Below are positions 62,388 through 64,000 of a DNA stretch of 64,000 nt, one piece after another. The notes under the pieces are model-generated. The model saw only the letters and a list, made by a program, of their open reading frames with translations, was not told the DNA's origin and ran no database searches. The translations under genes and the position numbers were made by a program. The stretch spans positions 434,001-498,000 of the forward strand of contig NZ_FNVU01000003.1 in assembly GCF_900107965.1 (NCBI RefSeq). The letters are read 5' to 3'. Position 1 is the first letter of the stretch; each line of letters begins with the position of its first letter. This DNA comes from Actinacidiphila yanglinensis (lineage in GTDB: Bacteria > Actinomycetota > Actinomycetes > Streptomycetales > Streptomycetaceae).

Positions 62388-63518
62388 ATGGCGCGAGAAG
62401 CGGTGTTCACCGCACTGACCGATTTCACCGGGGACGCTTTGCCGTACGGCGGGGGGAACCCGTTCGCGGACTACCGCCGGGCCGCGTTGCCCTTCACCGG
62501 GCTGGCCGACCTCACCGACCGGCGGCTCGGCGCGGGCGTGATCGCGGCCAATGACGAGTTCTTCGCCGAGCGGGAGAATCTGCTGGTGGCCGGGCCCGCG
62601 GTGTTCGACCCCGAGCGGTTCGGCCACAAGGGCAAGGTGATGGACGGCTGGGAGACCCGCCGCCGCCGGGGCCGCTCGGCGGGGGAGCCGCACCCCGATC
62701 CCGAGGACCACGACTGGGCGGTGATACGGCTGGCGGTGCCCGGCGTGGTCCGCGGCATCGTGGTGGACACCGCGCACTTCCGCGGCAACTACCCGCAGTC
62801 CGTCTCGGTGGAGGCCGCCACCCTCTCCTCGGCGTCCGGCCCGGAGGACCTGGCGGACCCCGGGGTGGAGTGGACCGCGCTGGTGCCGCGCACCCCGATC
62901 GGCGGTCACGCGGAGAACGCGTTCGCCGTCCACCTCGAGCGGCGCTTCTCGCACCTGCGCCTGCGCCTGCATCCGGACGGCGGTGTGGCCCGCCTGCGGG
63001 TGTACGGCGAGGTGGCCGCCGACCCGGCCTGGCTGGCCGCGCTCGACACCGTCGACCTCGTCGCGCTGGAGAACGGCGGCAGCGTGCAGGACGCCTCCGA
63101 CCGCTTCTACTCCCCGCCCGAGCACACCATCCTGCCGGGCCGCTCGCGCACGATGGCCGACGGCTGGGAGACCCGCCGCCGCAGGGACACCGGGCACGAC
63201 TGGATCGAGTACCGGCTGGTCGAGCAGGGCCTCATCCGGGCCGTCGAGATCGACACGGCCTGCCTGAAGGGCAATGCGGCCGGCTGGGCCGCCCTGTCCG
63301 TCCGTGACGGAGAGGAAGGGGAGTGGATCCCGCTGCTCGCCCGGGTGCGGCTGCACCCGGACACCCTGCACCGCTTCCTCGTCGACGGCGCCCTCCCGGC
63401 CACCCATGCCCGGATCGACATCTACCCCGACGGCGGCATATCCCGGCTGCGGCTGTACGGCTCGCTGACCGGGCAGGGCGCGGCGCGGCTGGCCGAGCGC
63501 GCCGAGGCGATCGGCTGA
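62388..63518 (+). CDS. alc: Allantoicase
   Basis: The 376-residue protein is composed of two allantoicase repeats. The first has RLGAGVIAANDEFFAERENL, GHKGKVMDGWETRRRRG, DWAVIRLAVPGVVRGIVVDT and HFRGNYPQSVSVEA. The second has TMADGWETRRRRDTGHDWIE and AVEIDTACLKGNAAGW. It hydrolyses allantoate to ureidoglycolate and urea in purine nitrogen salvage. I used ATG 62388 (GGAGGGG site); GTG 62277 in the same frame is an alternative with a low-complexity N-terminus. No allantoinase gene is next to it in this window. Confidence 0.93.
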   Translation: MAREAVFTALTDFTGDALPYGGGNPFADYRRAALPFTGLADLTDRRLGAGVIAANDEFFAERENLLVAGPAVFDPERFGHKGKVMDGWETRRRRGRSAGEPHPDPEDHDWAVIRLAVPGVVRGIVVDTAHFRGNYPQSVSVEAATLSSASGPEDLADPGVEWTALVPRTPIGGHAENAFAVHLERRFSHLRLRLHPDGGVARLRVYGEVAADPAWLAALDTVDLVALENGGSVQDASDRFYSPPEHTILPGRSRTMADGWETRRRRDTGHDWIEYRLVEQGLIRAVEIDTACLKGNAAGWAALSVRDGEEGEWIPLLARVRLHPDTLHRFLVDGALPATHARIDIYPDGGISRLRLYGSLTGQGAARLAERAEAIG

Positions 63519-63679
63519 GGCGCTGTCCGGCCCGGGCCCCGGGGGGCGGCCCGGGCAGCCCTCACCGCATCGTCGGACCGGAGCCCGCCGGTCCGCCGGC
63601 TGAACCGGCCCGCCCTGAGCGAAGACCTTGCGTGGTCGTGCCGAGCGAGGCGGTGCGAGGCGGGGCGGTGGGTGCGGGT

Positions 63680-64000
63680 CTACTCCGCGCCGAGGAGGGA
63701 CAGCAGGTCTGTCCTGCCGAACACCCGGGCGGTGTCGATCGCGGACGGGCTGCCCGCCGACGGGTCGGCGCCGGCGTCCATCAAGGCGCTGATGACGTCC
63801 CGCTCCCCCTTGAACACCGCACCGGCGAGCGGGGTCTGGCCGCGGTCGTTGGCCCGGTCCACTTCGGCGCCCCGCTGGATCAAGGCGTGCACCGCCGGGG
63901 TGTGTCCGTGGTAGGCGGCGAGCATGACCAGGCTGTCACCGCTGTCGTTCGTCAGGTCGACCGGCACCCCCGCGTCCACGTACGCGGCGAGCTTGTCGGT
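63680..64000 (-). CDS. Ankyrin-repeat protein, C-terminal part (5' end outside window)
   Basis: The visible 106 codons begin mid-gene (TDKLAAYVDAGVPVDLTNDS). They contain ankyrin repeats: GDSLVMLAAYHGHTPAVHAL, IQRGAEVDRANDRGQTPLAG, AVFKGERDVISALMDAGADP, and a final short one (SAIDTARVFGRTDLLSLLGA). Ankyrin repeats bind proteins. The start codon lies beyond position 64000. It converges on allantoicase after a 161-bp gap. Confidence 0.88.
   Translation of the reverse strand, partial: TDKLAAYVDAGVPVDLTNDSGDSLVMLAAYHGHTPAVHALIQRGAEVDRANDRGQTPLAGAVFKGERDVISALMDAGADPSAGSPSAIDTARVFGRTDLLSLLGAE

Overview
This is a 64 kb stretch of very GC-rich chromosomal DNA with strong G/C bias at third codon positions, GTG starts, AGGAG-type ribosome binding sites, many 1-14 bp gene overlaps and a single TTA codon. 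Gene content (ethylmalonyl-CoA cluster next to psd-pssA, Rv2578c-type radical SAM protein, SpoIIE-type phosphatase, HSP90-family/TPR pair, secreted PI-PLC, allantoicase) points to Streptomyces or a close relative in Streptomycetaceae. I see no tRNA or rRNA genes, CRISPR array, insertion sequence, prophage or secondary-metabolite cluster. The window looks like core to semi-core chromosome.

Layout. 1-4.6 kb: the end of a CrtI-like oxidoreductase, a PGPGW membrane protein, a MOSC protein, a small internally duplicated Tyr-rich protein, an SCP2-like protein with a strong operator, a NUDIX protein and glycerate kinase. 4.6-15.2 kb: after a repeat-rich spacer comes a minus-strand block reading 3-hydroxyacyl-CoA dehydrogenase (duplicated fusion), TetR, ccr, meaA, MaoC hydratase, acyl-CoA dehydrogenase, psd, pssA. 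The ccr-to-dehydrogenase genes are the ethylmalonyl-CoA pathway from crotonyl-CoA to beta-methylmalyl-CoA, but the CoA-lyase gene expected for the last step is absent here. 15.5-26.3 kb: GNAT, radical SAM protein with a LexA-like box, SRPBCC protein, a DHA2 exporter fused to three beta-sandwich repeats, a five-unit tandem repeat array, a polytopic membrane protein, a PAS/GAF/SpoIIE/ATPase phosphatase carrying the TTA codon, and a methyltransferase.

26.4-35.3 kb: a translationally coupled peptidase operon (M55 D-aminopeptidase, M20, S9, S66 LD-carboxypeptidase) that could take peptides or muropeptides to amino acids. It converges on, and overlaps, nadE, which is coupled to an SMP-30 gene divergent from an Lrp regulator. 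35.3-42.8 kb: two-component system, GT2 glycosyltransferase plus methyltransferase, a 736-bp spacer, an M14 carboxypeptidase, LapA, GNAT and a Mut7-C RNase-like protein. 42.9-49.0 kb: a minus-strand unit with a 1001-residue TPR-like protein immediately downstream of a divergent HSP90-family ATPase, preceded by a helical protein of unknown function. This is my best candidate for an under-described system.

49.2-64.0 kb: an ArsR/RibD-like/AHSA1 operon, a deacetylase-fold lipoprotein with degenerate metal ligands, a hydrolase, an L,D-transpeptidase, an NTF2-like protein, a secreted PI-PLC, an azlCD transporter divergent from its XRE-cupin regulator, an enoyl-CoA hydratase, a stand-alone AICAR formyltransferase, a TmrB-like P-loop protein, a LysR regulator, allantoicase, and an ankyrin-repeat protein cut by the window edge.
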